This document shows positions 1-6,940 of a stretch of DNA of 58,096 nt, piece after piece. A program made the position numbers and the translations under genes. How positions within the stretch are numbered: position 1 is the stretch's first letter; the number at the start of each line of letters is the position of its first letter. Below the pieces are notes generated by a model. The model did not search any database and had not been told where the DNA came from. It saw only the letters and a list, made by a program, of their open reading frames with translations. The stretch spans positions 1 through 58,096 of the forward strand of contig CAJLFU010000010.1 in NCBI GenBank assembly GCA_905205995.1. Direction: 5' to 3'. The stretch comes from an uncultured Haemophilus sp. (GTDB lineage: Bacteria; Pseudomonadota; Gammaproteobacteria; Enterobacterales; Pasteurellaceae).

Positions 1-83
1 GTCGTTAGTTGCTGTGTTGCGTCGACAGCGTGAGACACCATCATACCGATAAATTTGTTAAACCTTAATTTTGGACTATCCAT
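1..83 (-). CDS. hsdS: Start of type I restriction specificity subunit (HsdS), cut by the window edge
   Basis: A reading frame opens at the stop of hsdM (ATGATGGATAG: the hsdM TGA lies between two in-frame ATGs) and runs off the window. A GGAAG sequence lies 6 bases before the second ATG, so I chose that one. The first residues, MDSPKLRFNKF, resemble the usual start of HsdS proteins (PKLRF), and an hsdM-hsdS overlap is the normal arrangement. HsdS would supply DNA target recognition for the methylase and nuclease. After about residue 12 the peptide (IGMMVSHAVDATQQL) no longer looks like HsdS to me, so the gene may be rearranged or broken. Only 27 codons are visible. Confidence 0.45.
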   Translation of the reverse strand, partial: MDSPKLRFNKFIGMMVSHAVDATQQLT

Positions 84-1642
84 CATTTTCTTCCATTAAA
101 AGGTGAAACTATTCCCAATTCTACACAATATCCCGCGAGCACTTTATCGGTTTGCTCCGCTTCTAATGAAAGAGCGGTCAATTTTTCAGAAGTTTTTACA
201 AGATCGATTTCTTCTTCGGCCTCAAAGGTATCCACATAACGAGGAATATTTAGATTAAAATCATTTTCTTCAATTTGACTGAATGGCACGACTTCCGCGT
301 ATTTTGCAATGCTTTCACGTTTATTAACCGCTTGCATAATTTTATCAATATGCTCTGGCAACAATACATTTTGTGTTTTTTGTTTTTCAAAATCATTGCT
401 AGCATCAATAAACAGAATATCATCATGCTTACGGTTTTTCTTCAACACCAGTACACAAGTTGGAATAGCTGCACCATAAAACATATTGGCAGGCAAACCG
501 ATAATAGTGTCAATTGCATTTAAATTTTCAATTAGATATTGGCGAATTACTCTTTCGCTAGATCCTCTGAACAAGACACCATGAGGTAAAACAACAGCCA
601 TAATGCCATGCTCTTCTAATTGGTAATACATATGCTGCACAAATGCCATATCTGCTTTAGTTTTAGGCGCAAGTTTGCCATAACCTGTAAAACGAGGGTC
701 TTGCAATAAATTAGGATCTGCTGACCAGTTCGCTGAAAACGGAGGGTTTGCAACAACGGCTTCGAAACGGTGTTCTAAATGTTGTGGACGAGTAAGCGTA
801 TCTTCTTGCTTAATATCAAAAGTAGCAAAATGAACATCATGCAAAATCATATTCATTCGAGCAAGGTTATATGTTGTGCGATTCATCTCTTGCCCAAAAA
901 TGCGATCAACATTTTTTACCTGACGTTTGACTCGTAATAAAAGTGAACCAGAACCACAAGTCGGGTCATAAACTGATTTCAAACGGTCTTTACCGAGCGT
1001 AACCAAACGAGCCAACAAGGTCGAAACAGGCTGTGGCGTATAAAACTCCCCTGCTTTTTTCCCTGCACCACTCGCAAATTGTGCAATTAAATACTCATAA
1101 GCATCACCTAACACATCTTTTTCAGTATTAGTTAAATCAAAATCAATACCATCTAAATGATTTAATACTTTAACGACTAACTCATTACGGTCATTTGCCG
1201 AATTTCCCAGTTTGCTAGAATTCAAATCCAAATCTTCGAATAATTTTGCAAAATCCTCTTCAGAATCTGTGCCAAGTGTACTTCGTTCAATTGCTTTTAA
1301 CGTTTTATCAAGGTCATCCAAAATAAATGAGCCTTGTTTACCTCGTTCAGAAATAGTATGAAAAAGCTGGTTAGGAGTAAGTGAAAAGCCAACTTCAGCA
1401 ATTGAGTTTTTAGCAATTTCTGTGATATAGCGTTGATGTTCAGGATTGCTATCATCAAGCTCGGTGAAGGTAATACCTTCTCCATCAAGTAATTCATTAG
1501 CGAATTTAACCGCTTTATCAGAAAGGTATTTATAGAAAATAAAGCCAAGAATGTAATCACGAAACTCATCTGCTCCCATTTTGCCACGTAATTCGTTAGC
1601 GATATTCCAAAGTTGTTTGTGTAGTATTTGCTGGTCTGTCAT
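83..1642 (-). CDS. hsdM: Type I restriction-modification system DNA methyltransferase subunit HsdM
   Basis: N6-adenine DNA methyltransferase of a type I restriction-modification system, working in a complex with HsdS (target choice) and HsdR (cleavage). The 519 residues fit the family. An HsdM N-terminal helical domain covers about residues 7-130, followed by AGEFYTPQ (about 197-204), the S-adenosylmethionine motif DPTCGSGSLL (226-235) and the catalytic NPPF (299-302). No strong ribosome-binding site is visible before the ATG, but the start MTDQQILHKQLW matches family starts. The stop overlaps the putative hsdS. No hsdR is in the window; it may lie beyond the left edge. The gene sits in a block with no DNA-uptake core, which fits acquisition by transfer. 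I saw no frameshift or simple-sequence repeat. Confidence 0.95.
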   Translation of the reverse strand: MTDQQILHKQLWNIANELRGKMGADEFRDYILGFIFYKYLSDKAVKFANELLDGEGITFTELDDSNPEHQRYITEIAKNSIAEVGFSLTPNQLFHTISERGKQGSFILDDLDKTLKAIERSTLGTDSEEDFAKLFEDLDLNSSKLGNSANDRNELVVKVLNHLDGIDFDLTNTEKDVLGDAYEYLIAQFASGAGKKAGEFYTPQPVSTLLARLVTLGKDRLKSVYDPTCGSGSLLLRVKRQVKNVDRIFGQEMNRTTYNLARMNMILHDVHFATFDIKQEDTLTRPQHLEHRFEAVVANPPFSANWSADPNLLQDPRFTGYGKLAPKTKADMAFVQHMYYQLEEHGIMAVVLPHGVLFRGSSERVIRQYLIENLNAIDTIIGLPANMFYGAAIPTCVLVLKKNRKHDDILFIDASNDFEKQKTQNVLLPEHIDKIMQAVNKRESIAKYAEVVPFSQIEENDFNLNIPRYVDTFEAEEEIDLVKTSEKLTALSLEAEQTDKVLAGYCVELGIVSPFNGRK

Positions 1643-1698
1643 AAATATTTGATAATGAATAAAGTTATATGGAATTATAATCCGCGTAGCACTGAAAT

Positions 1699-1762
1699 AA
1701 AAGGGTCAAGGGATATTCCCTTGCAAGTCCACAGCGATATCGCTGTGTGTACTTGCCCTTTT
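1699..1762. repeat. Compact palindromic element able to fold as a three-way junction
   Basis: Three nested inverted repeats fill 64 bases almost without gaps. An outer stem pairs AAAAGGG (1699-1705) with CCCTTTT (1756-1762). Inside it, CAAGGGATATTCCCTTG (1707-1723) is a 7-bp stem with a 3-base loop, and directly after it CAAGT (1724-1728) pairs with ACTTG (1751-1755) around the perfect palindrome ACAGCGATATCGCTGT (1731-1746). Only one base (1706) is unpaired at the junction. A T-run follows the right arm, so it could end transcription on the plus strand. It lies between divergent hsdM and a small membrane-protein gene. It could be a REP/MITE-like repeat, a structured RNA, or a recombination site; the sequence does not decide. 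Confidence 0.6.
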
Positions 1763-1792
1763 TTCTATACAACTTAAATGGGATTGATAATT

Positions 1793-2299
1793 ATGGAAAC
1801 TCTATACGAATATACAAGCACACGACATATTCAATCTTTATACAAGAAGGCTGTTTCGAAGCCTTATACTTTACTGGATTGTGAAGAATTTTCTAACTGG
1901 GGAAAATTAGGATTACTTGCAACCATACTTACCTATTTTCTTTTACCTATTACATTTCTAATCGTTTACTATTTATATATTGATACGCTAACTGCATGGG
2001 AATTCATCTTCTGCACATTTATTCTAGTTGGATATGTTTGGCTTTTACGCAAGATTATTGATTATTTTCTCAAAATGTATAAGACAAATCTTGAAACTGC
2101 ATTCAAAAATCTACCATCGTCACGAAATTTATTGTTAGTAATAAAAGGAACACTAATATTTCTAAAAAAACATGGATTTACTCAAGGTCAGGTTAGTTCA
2201 TTTATAGATGAAGAGCTACGTGCTCAAGTTAACTTCTGTAAAACAACAGTAAATGTATGGTTTGGAATGGCAAACAAAATAAATAAGAAAGATCAATGA
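1793..2299 (+). CDS. Hypothetical membrane protein, two predicted transmembrane helices
   Basis: I do not recognise this 168-residue protein. Two hydrophobic segments at about residues 38-63 and 66-88 are joined by a very short turn (YIDTLTAWE). A hydrophilic N-terminus of about 35 residues precedes them, and a mostly polar C-terminal part of about 80 residues follows. The ATG at 1793 is preferred over an in-frame ATG at 1778 because GGGA lies 8-9 bases upstream of it and nothing similar precedes 1778. It is divergent from hsdM and upstream of the alpA-primase pair, so it probably belongs to the same accessory element. Small membrane proteins in such positions can be phage-defence effectors, but nothing here shows that. 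Confidence 0.6.
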   Translation: METLYEYTSTRHIQSLYKKAVSKPYTLLDCEEFSNWGKLGLLATILTYFLLPITFLIVYYLYIDTLTAWEFIFCTFILVGYVWLLRKIIDYFLKMYKTNLETAFKNLPSSRNLLLVIKGTLIFLKKHGFTQGQVSSFIDEELRAQVNFCKTTVNVWFGMANKINKKDQ

Positions 2300-2418
2300 G
2301 TTATATTTTTCAAAAGTTAAAATTAAGCATTTGAAAAGACTTTTTGGGTACTTTCCCATAGGATTTCCTGATGTAACAAGTCGTTACAAGTTAGTTCAAC
2401 TTACTGCAGGTAATCATT

Positions 2419-2622
2419 ATGGAACAAATCATTCAACCTACTGATAAATTTATTCGTAAATCTGAAGTATCAAAGCTGACAGGTTTATCTAGTACTTCTA
2501 TTTGGCGATTATCTAAAACGGGAGATTTTCCTCAATCCATTAAGATTGGGGGATATTCTGTTCGATACTCTTTAAATGAAGTTCTAGCCTGGATTGAATC
2601 AAAAAAATCTACAAGGGGGTAA
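2419..2622 (+). CDS. AlpA-family transcriptional regulator
   Basis: A 67-residue DNA-binding protein of the AlpA / MerR-like helix-turn-helix family, common in P4-like satellites and integrative elements, where it activates excision or replication genes. The family pattern is visible: RKSEVSKLTGLSSTSIWRL (first helices and recognition helix), the wing FPQSIKIGGYSVRY, then LNEVLAWIESK. It is followed by the primase gene, whose ATG lies one base after this stop, so the two are probably cotranscribed and translationally coupled. The 119 bases upstream contain no other gene that I can see. Confidence 0.88.
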   Translation: MEQIIQPTDKFIRKSEVSKLTGLSSTSIWRLSKTGDFPQSIKIGGYSVRYSLNEVLAWIESKKSTRG

Positions 2623-2623
2623 T

Positions 2624-4351
2624 ATGAGTATTCAAAAAGCCCCTTTTTATGAATACCAACTGAAAGATCCCTTTGATGAAACTTTTATTTTAGCAGGCAC
2701 GCTAGCATGGAATAAGCTCTACCATGAAATGCTTTCTGATTGTCTATCTTTAGATAAAACCAAAAAATTTATCATCTTAGGTGATGAGCAACTAGAAAAA
2801 CTGCCAAATTTACGGATTGTGCGGCAAGAAAAACGAGCAGCCAAAGTGATTCAACTTGGTGAGTTAAGCAATATACACATTTCATTGATTTGCCAAAGTA
2901 TTGCGACCCTTTCTGATGTTTCAACGCTAATTCTGTTGGATGATACTCTATCTATCAAAGAAAATTTAAGCGATTATCTTAAACGTATTCGTGATGGTCA
3001 GGCTATTCAATTTGCAGAAATAGAGGCCACAGTAAAATTTAATGAAGCTGATGTTCCAAAACTCTTTCTAGAGAATTCAAAGGAGCACTACTCTTACAAC
3101 AAAGAAACCAAACAATTTTATTGTTATGAACAAGCTATTTGGAAACCTATTGACGAATATCAATTAACCTCTAGGTTAATTTCCTTTCTTAAAACGGTTA
3201 AAGCCAAATACACTAAAAAACAGCTAGATAATTATCTTAGCTTATTAAGATACGATGTTCCTCTTATGCAAACATCCAAGCGTGATTTAATCGGTTTTTC
3301 GGATATAGTCATTGACCGAGTAACTGGTGAAATATTGGAGCATAGTCCTGATAATTGGCTTTTTTCTGTTCTTCCTTTTCCTTATCAAAATAAACAACAA
3401 GAAAGCCCCAACTTTAATAGATGGCTAAACTTTACTTGTGATAACAATGAGAATAAAAAATCTGTTTTACTCGCCTTGTTGTATATGGTTCTGAGTAATC
3501 GCTACGACTGGCAGCTCTTTATTGAAATTACAGGGGAAGGTGCAACAGGGAAATCAGTATTAACCGATATTTGCATGCAGATGGTTGGCTTAGATAATGT
3601 CATTTCTCTTAATCTTAACAATCTTGATAATCCCAAAGAACGTTACCCTATAAAAGATAAATTACTTATTATTTGTCCCGATCAACCTAGTTACAAAATA
3701 ATAGGTTCTGGGCTAAAAGCTATTACAGGGGGAGACTTTATTCGTGTCGAACCCAAATACAAAGATCCAATAAGTATTATTTGCCGAGCTGTCGTCCTTA
3801 TTGTTAATAATGAACCCACTAAATTTATTGATAGAAGTGGAGGAATTGAACGTAGGCGTGTGATTATTCATCTTTCTCGTGTTGTACCTGACAACGAACG
3901 AGATTTACAAATAAGCCAAAAGATTAAGGCTGAAATGCCAAGTATAATACAGCATTTACTTAATCTATTTTCAGATAATCCATTGAAAGCAAGAGAGATT
4001 TTACTAGAGCATAAACGAAGTAATGAGGCTCTAGAGATCAAGCAACTTTCAGATCCTATTACTGAATTTTGCAGCTATTTTCAAACGACTGCTGATACTA
4101 ATGGGCTTTTTGTGGGAAATGCAAATAGTAAAAATTGGAAGAATACGCTTTATTCTGCATACTTAACTTTTTTAAGAGCTAATAATTTAGCCTATAAAGT
4201 TACATTACCATTTTTTGCTAAAGCGATGCAGCAAGGGCTAAAACAAAATAAGTGTACATTCGAGTATAAAAGAACCAAGCGGAAACAGGGCTTTCAGACA
4301 AATGTACACTTTAAAGATATAGAAGAATTTAAGGTGCTTTTTATGAAATAA
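2624..4351 (+). CDS. Phage/plasmid-type primase-helicase (SF3, P4/D5-like)
   Basis: Replication protein of satellite phages and integrative elements, 575 residues from the ATG at 2624. An AGGGGG ribosome site overlaps the alpA stop; an in-frame upstream ATG at 2594 lies inside alpA and is unlikely. Superfamily 3 helicase motifs are clear: Walker A GEGATGKSV (304-312), Walker B-like KLLIICPDQ (346-354), the conserved AITGGD (366-371), sensor VLIVNNEP (391-398) and the arginine-finger region RSGGIERRR (404-412). The first ~140 residues match nothing I can name, and no zinc-binding primase motif is visible, so priming activity is inferred from family only. Together with AlpA it points to a mobile element able to replicate its excised form, but no integrase is present in the window. 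Confidence 0.85.
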   Translation: MSIQKAPFYEYQLKDPFDETFILAGTLAWNKLYHEMLSDCLSLDKTKKFIILGDEQLEKLPNLRIVRQEKRAAKVIQLGELSNIHISLICQSIATLSDVSTLILLDDTLSIKENLSDYLKRIRDGQAIQFAEIEATVKFNEADVPKLFLENSKEHYSYNKETKQFYCYEQAIWKPIDEYQLTSRLISFLKTVKAKYTKKQLDNYLSLLRYDVPLMQTSKRDLIGFSDIVIDRVTGEILEHSPDNWLFSVLPFPYQNKQQESPNFNRWLNFTCDNNENKKSVLLALLYMVLSNRYDWQLFIEITGEGATGKSVLTDICMQMVGLDNVISLNLNNLDNPKERYPIKDKLLIICPDQPSYKIIGSGLKAITGGDFIRVEPKYKDPISIICRAVVLIVNNEPTKFIDRSGGIERRRVIIHLSRVVPDNERDLQISQKIKAEMPSIIQHLLNLFSDNPLKAREILLEHKRSNEALEIKQLSDPITEFCSYFQTTADTNGLFVGNANSKNWKNTLYSAYLTFLRANNLAYKVTLPFFAKAMQQGLKQNKCTFEYKRTKRKQGFQTNVHFKDIEEFKVLFMK

Positions 4352-4354
4352 AAA

Positions 4355-4669
4355 CTAATTCACTCCACCTTGTTCTTGCTTAATATTCTCGATTAACTCG
4401 GTAAGAGTAATCATTGGAAACGGTTCAAAACGCTCACCTTTTAATCGAGAATATATTCCTCTTGCCAATTCAAGTTGTTCGTAATAGCTGCCATATTCAC
4501 TATATTTTATTAGCAAAGTTGCTTGATTTTCTTCACTCAAATTTCTAGCAAGTTCTATTGTCTCTTTTAGAACAGTATTCATTTCATTCCCAATACTAGG
4601 AATCAATTCTTCAAGAAACGTGATTGTGTCTATTGCATTGGTAAGCAATTTATTGCTTTCATCAAACAT
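4355..4669 (-). CDS. Hypothetical small acidic helical protein
   Basis: A 104-residue protein I do not recognise. It appears all-helical and acidic, without a signal peptide or membrane segment (MFDESNKLLTNAIDTITFLEEL... IKQEQGGVN). The ATG at 4669 is used; a TTG two codons upstream is possible. It converges on the primase gene, with only three bases between the two stops. Its first seven codons and about 80 bases of upstream DNA recur, 92 of 102 bases identical, at 11187-11288 beyond the fhu operon, where the gene copy is truncated. That duplication suggests this locus was involved in the insertion of the fhu operon or of the accessory element. Confidence 0.6.
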   Translation of the reverse strand: MFDESNKLLTNAIDTITFLEELIPSIGNEMNTVLKETIELARNLSEENQATLLIKYSEYGSYYEQLELARGIYSRLKGERFEPFPMITLTELIENIKQEQGGVN

Positions 4670-4750
4670 GTTCAATATTCTCCGTCAGATTTACAACTAC
4701 TAAATACTCACATCTAAAACACAATACTATTTAACGAATGATTATAAAAG
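4649..4750. repeat. Left copy of ~102-bp imperfect direct repeat flanking the fhu region
   Basis: Aligned by eye without gaps to 11187-11288 (offset 6538), with 10 mismatches in 102 bases. It covers the first seven codons and the promoter-proximal DNA of the small gene at 4355-4669. Similarity fades on both sides. Confidence 0.85.
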
Positions 4751-4881
4751 CAGTTTTTGCTTTTTATTCAGATAAAAATTACTGGTGAATAAGATGCATA
4801 TTTTTTCGAAAAAAATGTTTTCTAAAATTTCCCCAATAACAATATGTTCATTTTTTAGGCAATCAAACTTGATTTTTAAAA

Positions 4882-4902
4882 TTGACGGTACTTTTGACGG
4901 TA
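4882..4902 (+). repeat. Tandem TTGACGGTA motifs, possible integrase arm sites
   Basis: TTGACGGTA occurs at 4882-4890 and 4894-4902, a 12-base period. A related string, ACGGTATTTTTGAC, lies at 5092-5105. Short tandem motifs of this kind are often bound by the N-terminal domain of tyrosine integrases near element ends. No integrase gene is visible, so this is inference from pattern and position only. Confidence 0.35.
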
Positions 4903-5020
4903 TAATAGATTGAAAGCTTGATTTATTTGACTATAAATCAATAGCTTAACTTAAAAGAAGATAATTGAGTGGGAATAAAAAATGACTTTTTCAGATACTT
5001 TCTAATTATTTCAATACCTC

Positions 5021-5051
5021 AAATAAAGCCTTGTATATCAAGGCTTTATTT
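5021..5051. terminator. Perfect 13-bp hairpin, probable bidirectional terminator
   Basis: AAATAAAGCCTTG and its exact complement flank the loop TATAT, with A and T runs at the two ends. No gene ends next to it on either strand, so it may be left over from a gene removed or displaced by rearrangement. Confidence 0.55.
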
Positions 5052-5222
5052 CATCTCATTTCTAGTCTTCTCTATCCATTTCTTAAATATAACGGTATTT
5101 TTGACAAATAATTGAAAAAAATTCAACATTTTTAATTTATTTTCATAACTCAAAATTATTTAGCATTACCTCAAATTTTGTTTTTAGAAATGGAGTAATT
5201 AACTTTTAAAGCACACAAAAAA

Positions 5223-5251
5223 TTGAAACAAGAATGATTATCATATAGGAT
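5223..5251 (+). promoter_or_regulatory. fhuC promoter
   Basis: TTGAAA at 5223-5228 and TAGGAT at 5246-5251 are 17 bases apart and lie 36 bases before the fhuC start. The Fur-like box fills the spacer, so Fur binding would block RNA polymerase. Assigned by eye from consensus. Confidence 0.5.
5230..5248 (+). promoter_or_regulatory. Fur box upstream of fhuCDBA
   Basis: The core AATGATTATCAT (5233-5244) matches 11 of 12 central positions of the 19-base consensus GATAATGATAATCATTATC, with 12 of 19 matching overall. It overlaps the probable promoter, which fits iron-repressed expression of the siderophore uptake operon. Confidence 0.7.
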
Positions 5252-5286
5252 ATACGATACTTTTAGATTTTTTATATGGAAAGTTT

Positions 5287-6051
5287 GTGTTTCAGCTTAA
5301 TCAAGTTTCTTTTTCTATTCCCCACCGCACTTTACTCCAACCAACTTCACTTAATTTTGAAGCGGGCTATGTCTATGGCTTAATTGGGCATAATGGCTCA
5401 GGCAAATCCACATTAATTAAATTAATGGCTCGCCAGCAGCCAATTTCCGGTGGCGATATTCTATTGGACAACCGTTCTATTCAAGATTGGCAGAATCGTG
5501 AATTTGCCAAGCGGGTTGCCTATTTGCCGCAACATCTTCCGCAAGCGACCAATATGACGGCGAAAGAGCTGATTGCGATGGGGCGTTATGCCTGGAATGG
5601 CTTGTTCGGGCGAGAAACGGAGGCAGACAAGCAAGCCATTGCGCGTGCGTTAAAGCTCACGCATACGGAAAAATTTGCCGATCAGCTGGTGGATACCCTC
5701 TCGGGTGGTGAACGTTCGCGCATTTGGTTGGCGATGTTATTGGCGCAAGAAAGCCAATTTCTCTTACTTGATGAACCCTTGGCAGCATTGGATATTGCCC
5801 ATCAGGTGGAAGTGATGCAGCTGGTTCATCGACTCAGCCGCGAGCTGAATCTTGGCGTGATTATCGTGATTCACGACATCAACCTCGCTTCGCGTTTTTG
5901 CGATCATTTGGTGGCGTTGCACAGTGGCAAATTGTTGGCGCAAGGCAATGCGCACAACATCGTGAACACGCCGTCATTGCAACAAATTTATGGCATTGAA
6001 TTGAATGTCATTGAACACCCACAAACCCATCGCCCCGTGAGTTTTTATTAA
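5287..6051 (+). CDS. fhuC: Ferric hydroxamate ABC transporter ATP-binding protein FhuC
   Basis: Cytoplasmic ATPase that drives import of ferric hydroxamate siderophores (ferrichrome type) through FhuB. It has 254 residues with the full ABC set: Walker A GHNGSGKST (34-42), Q-loop near PQH (81-83), signature LSGGERSR (138-145), Walker B FLLLDEPLAALD (158-169) and H196. It is closest to the FhuC/FepC/BtuD importer group. The start is GTG at 5287 with GGAAAG just upstream; an ATG at 5276 is out of frame. It is the first gene of fhuCDBA and lies one base before fhuD. A DNA-uptake core sits inside at 5324. Sampled base composition is about 48% G+C, higher than nearby genes. Confidence 0.93.
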   Translation: MFQLNQVSFSIPHRTLLQPTSLNFEAGYVYGLIGHNGSGKSTLIKLMARQQPISGGDILLDNRSIQDWQNREFAKRVAYLPQHLPQATNMTAKELIAMGRYAWNGLFGRETEADKQAIARALKLTHTEKFADQLVDTLSGGERSRIWLAMLLAQESQFLLLDEPLAALDIAHQVEVMQLVHRLSRELNLGVIIVIHDINLASRFCDHLVALHSGKLLAQGNAHNIVNTPSLQQIYGIELNVIEHPQTHRPVSFY

Positions 6052-6052
6052 T

Positions 6053-6940
6053 ATGCGACGTTTCCTTAAATATTCACTGCTAATTTTGACCGCACTTTTC
6101 AGCCTAAAAAGCGGGGCTGGTGAACCGCAAGCAGGCTACGCCACGGTAGATTGGTCGGTTGCTGAAACCTTAATTGCTCTTGGGCAGCCGCCTCTTGCCG
6201 TGGGTGATGTGAAAAGTTATCAAACTTGGGTGATGGCGCCTCAACTGCCTGAAAACACGCTAGATTTGGGCATTCGTTTGCAGCCGAATATGGAACGCAT
6301 CGCCGCGCTTCCTCATTTCGTCAATGCACAACCGCTGAGTTTCATTCACAGCTCATTTTATGCTGCGCTGAATGATAAATTAGCACCTTATGGCAACGTG
6401 TATAACGTCGAATTCTACAAGGCGGGCAATGCATGGGGAAATGTGGTTGCCGCCACGCAAGAAATCGGGCGCATTATTGACAAACCCGAAGCCGTGCAAA
6501 AATTGCTGGCGAACTATTCACAAGACATTGCCTATTTTCGACCGCTTGTTGCATCTTTTACCGACCGCCCTGTCGCCTTGGTGCAGTTTATTGACACGCG
6601 CCATCTGCGCATTTACGGCGAAAACAGCTTGCTGGGTGCGGTAATTCATCAGCTCGGCTTTAAAAACGCCTATTTGCCTGAGGTGAATTATTGGGGTTTC
6701 CAAAATATTGAAATTACCGAGCTGGCGAAATTGCCGAAAAATACCCGTTTTGTGGTGATTAAACCTTATCCGCACAATATTGCCGCCGCCCTCACGCACA
6801 ATACCTTATGGCAACATCTTTCCCTTGCCAAAGAACCGTTAATTCTGCCTGCGGTGTGGACATTCGGCGCGATTCCATCGGCGCAACGTTTTGTGGGCAT
6901 CTTCGCCAATGGCTTGTTGCACGGAGGGGAAGCATGGTAA
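6053..6940 (+). CDS. fhuD: Ferric hydroxamate periplasmic binding protein FhuD
   Basis: Periplasmic binding protein that hands ferric hydroxamates from FhuA to FhuB. It has 295 residues with an N-terminal signal peptide (about 1-23, ending KSGAG) and no lipobox. The segments GENSLLGAVIHQLG and NAYLPEVNYWGFQNIEI resemble the E. coli FhuD region (GPNSLFQEIL... NFWGS), which supports FhuD over FepB/BtuF types, and the C-terminal PAVWTFGAIPSAQRFV matches its PAVWFYGATLSAMHFV. The start lies one base after the fhuC stop, and the end overlaps fhuB by seven bases, so translation is coupled. The ligand range cannot be read from sequence. Confidence 0.9.
   Translation: MRRFLKYSLLILTALFSLKSGAGEPQAGYATVDWSVAETLIALGQPPLAVGDVKSYQTWVMAPQLPENTLDLGIRLQPNMERIAALPHFVNAQPLSFIHSSFYAALNDKLAPYGNVYNVEFYKAGNAWGNVVAATQEIGRIIDKPEAVQKLLANYSQDIAYFRPLVASFTDRPVALVQFIDTRHLRIYGENSLLGAVIHQLGFKNAYLPEVNYWGFQNIEITELAKLPKNTRFVVIKPYPHNIAAALTHNTLWQHLSLAKEPLILPAVWTFGAIPSAQRFVGIFANGLLHGGEAW

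Larger units (their letters stand above)
4670..5286. other. AT-rich gene-free stretch between the accessory block and fhuC
   Basis: No convincing gene in about 617 bases. It holds, in order: the upstream part of the left direct repeat (to 4750), the two TTGACGGTA motifs (4882-4902), a perfect hairpin (5021-5051), a third ACGGTA/TTGAC-like string (5092-5105) and the Fur-regulated fhu promoter (5223-5251). It most likely contains the junction between the accessory element and the fhu locus. Confidence 0.6.

Noticed and set aside
5021..5051. A tRNA or other RNA gene in the gap before fhuC
   Set aside because: Only a single perfect hairpin is present; no cloverleaf arms, T-loop or CCA end could be found.
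6808..6933. N-terminal extension of fhuB inside fhuD
   Set aside because: The extension is not hydrophobic like the rest, runs in another frame through fhuD, and the ATG at 6934 has an excellent ribosome site and gives the normal length.
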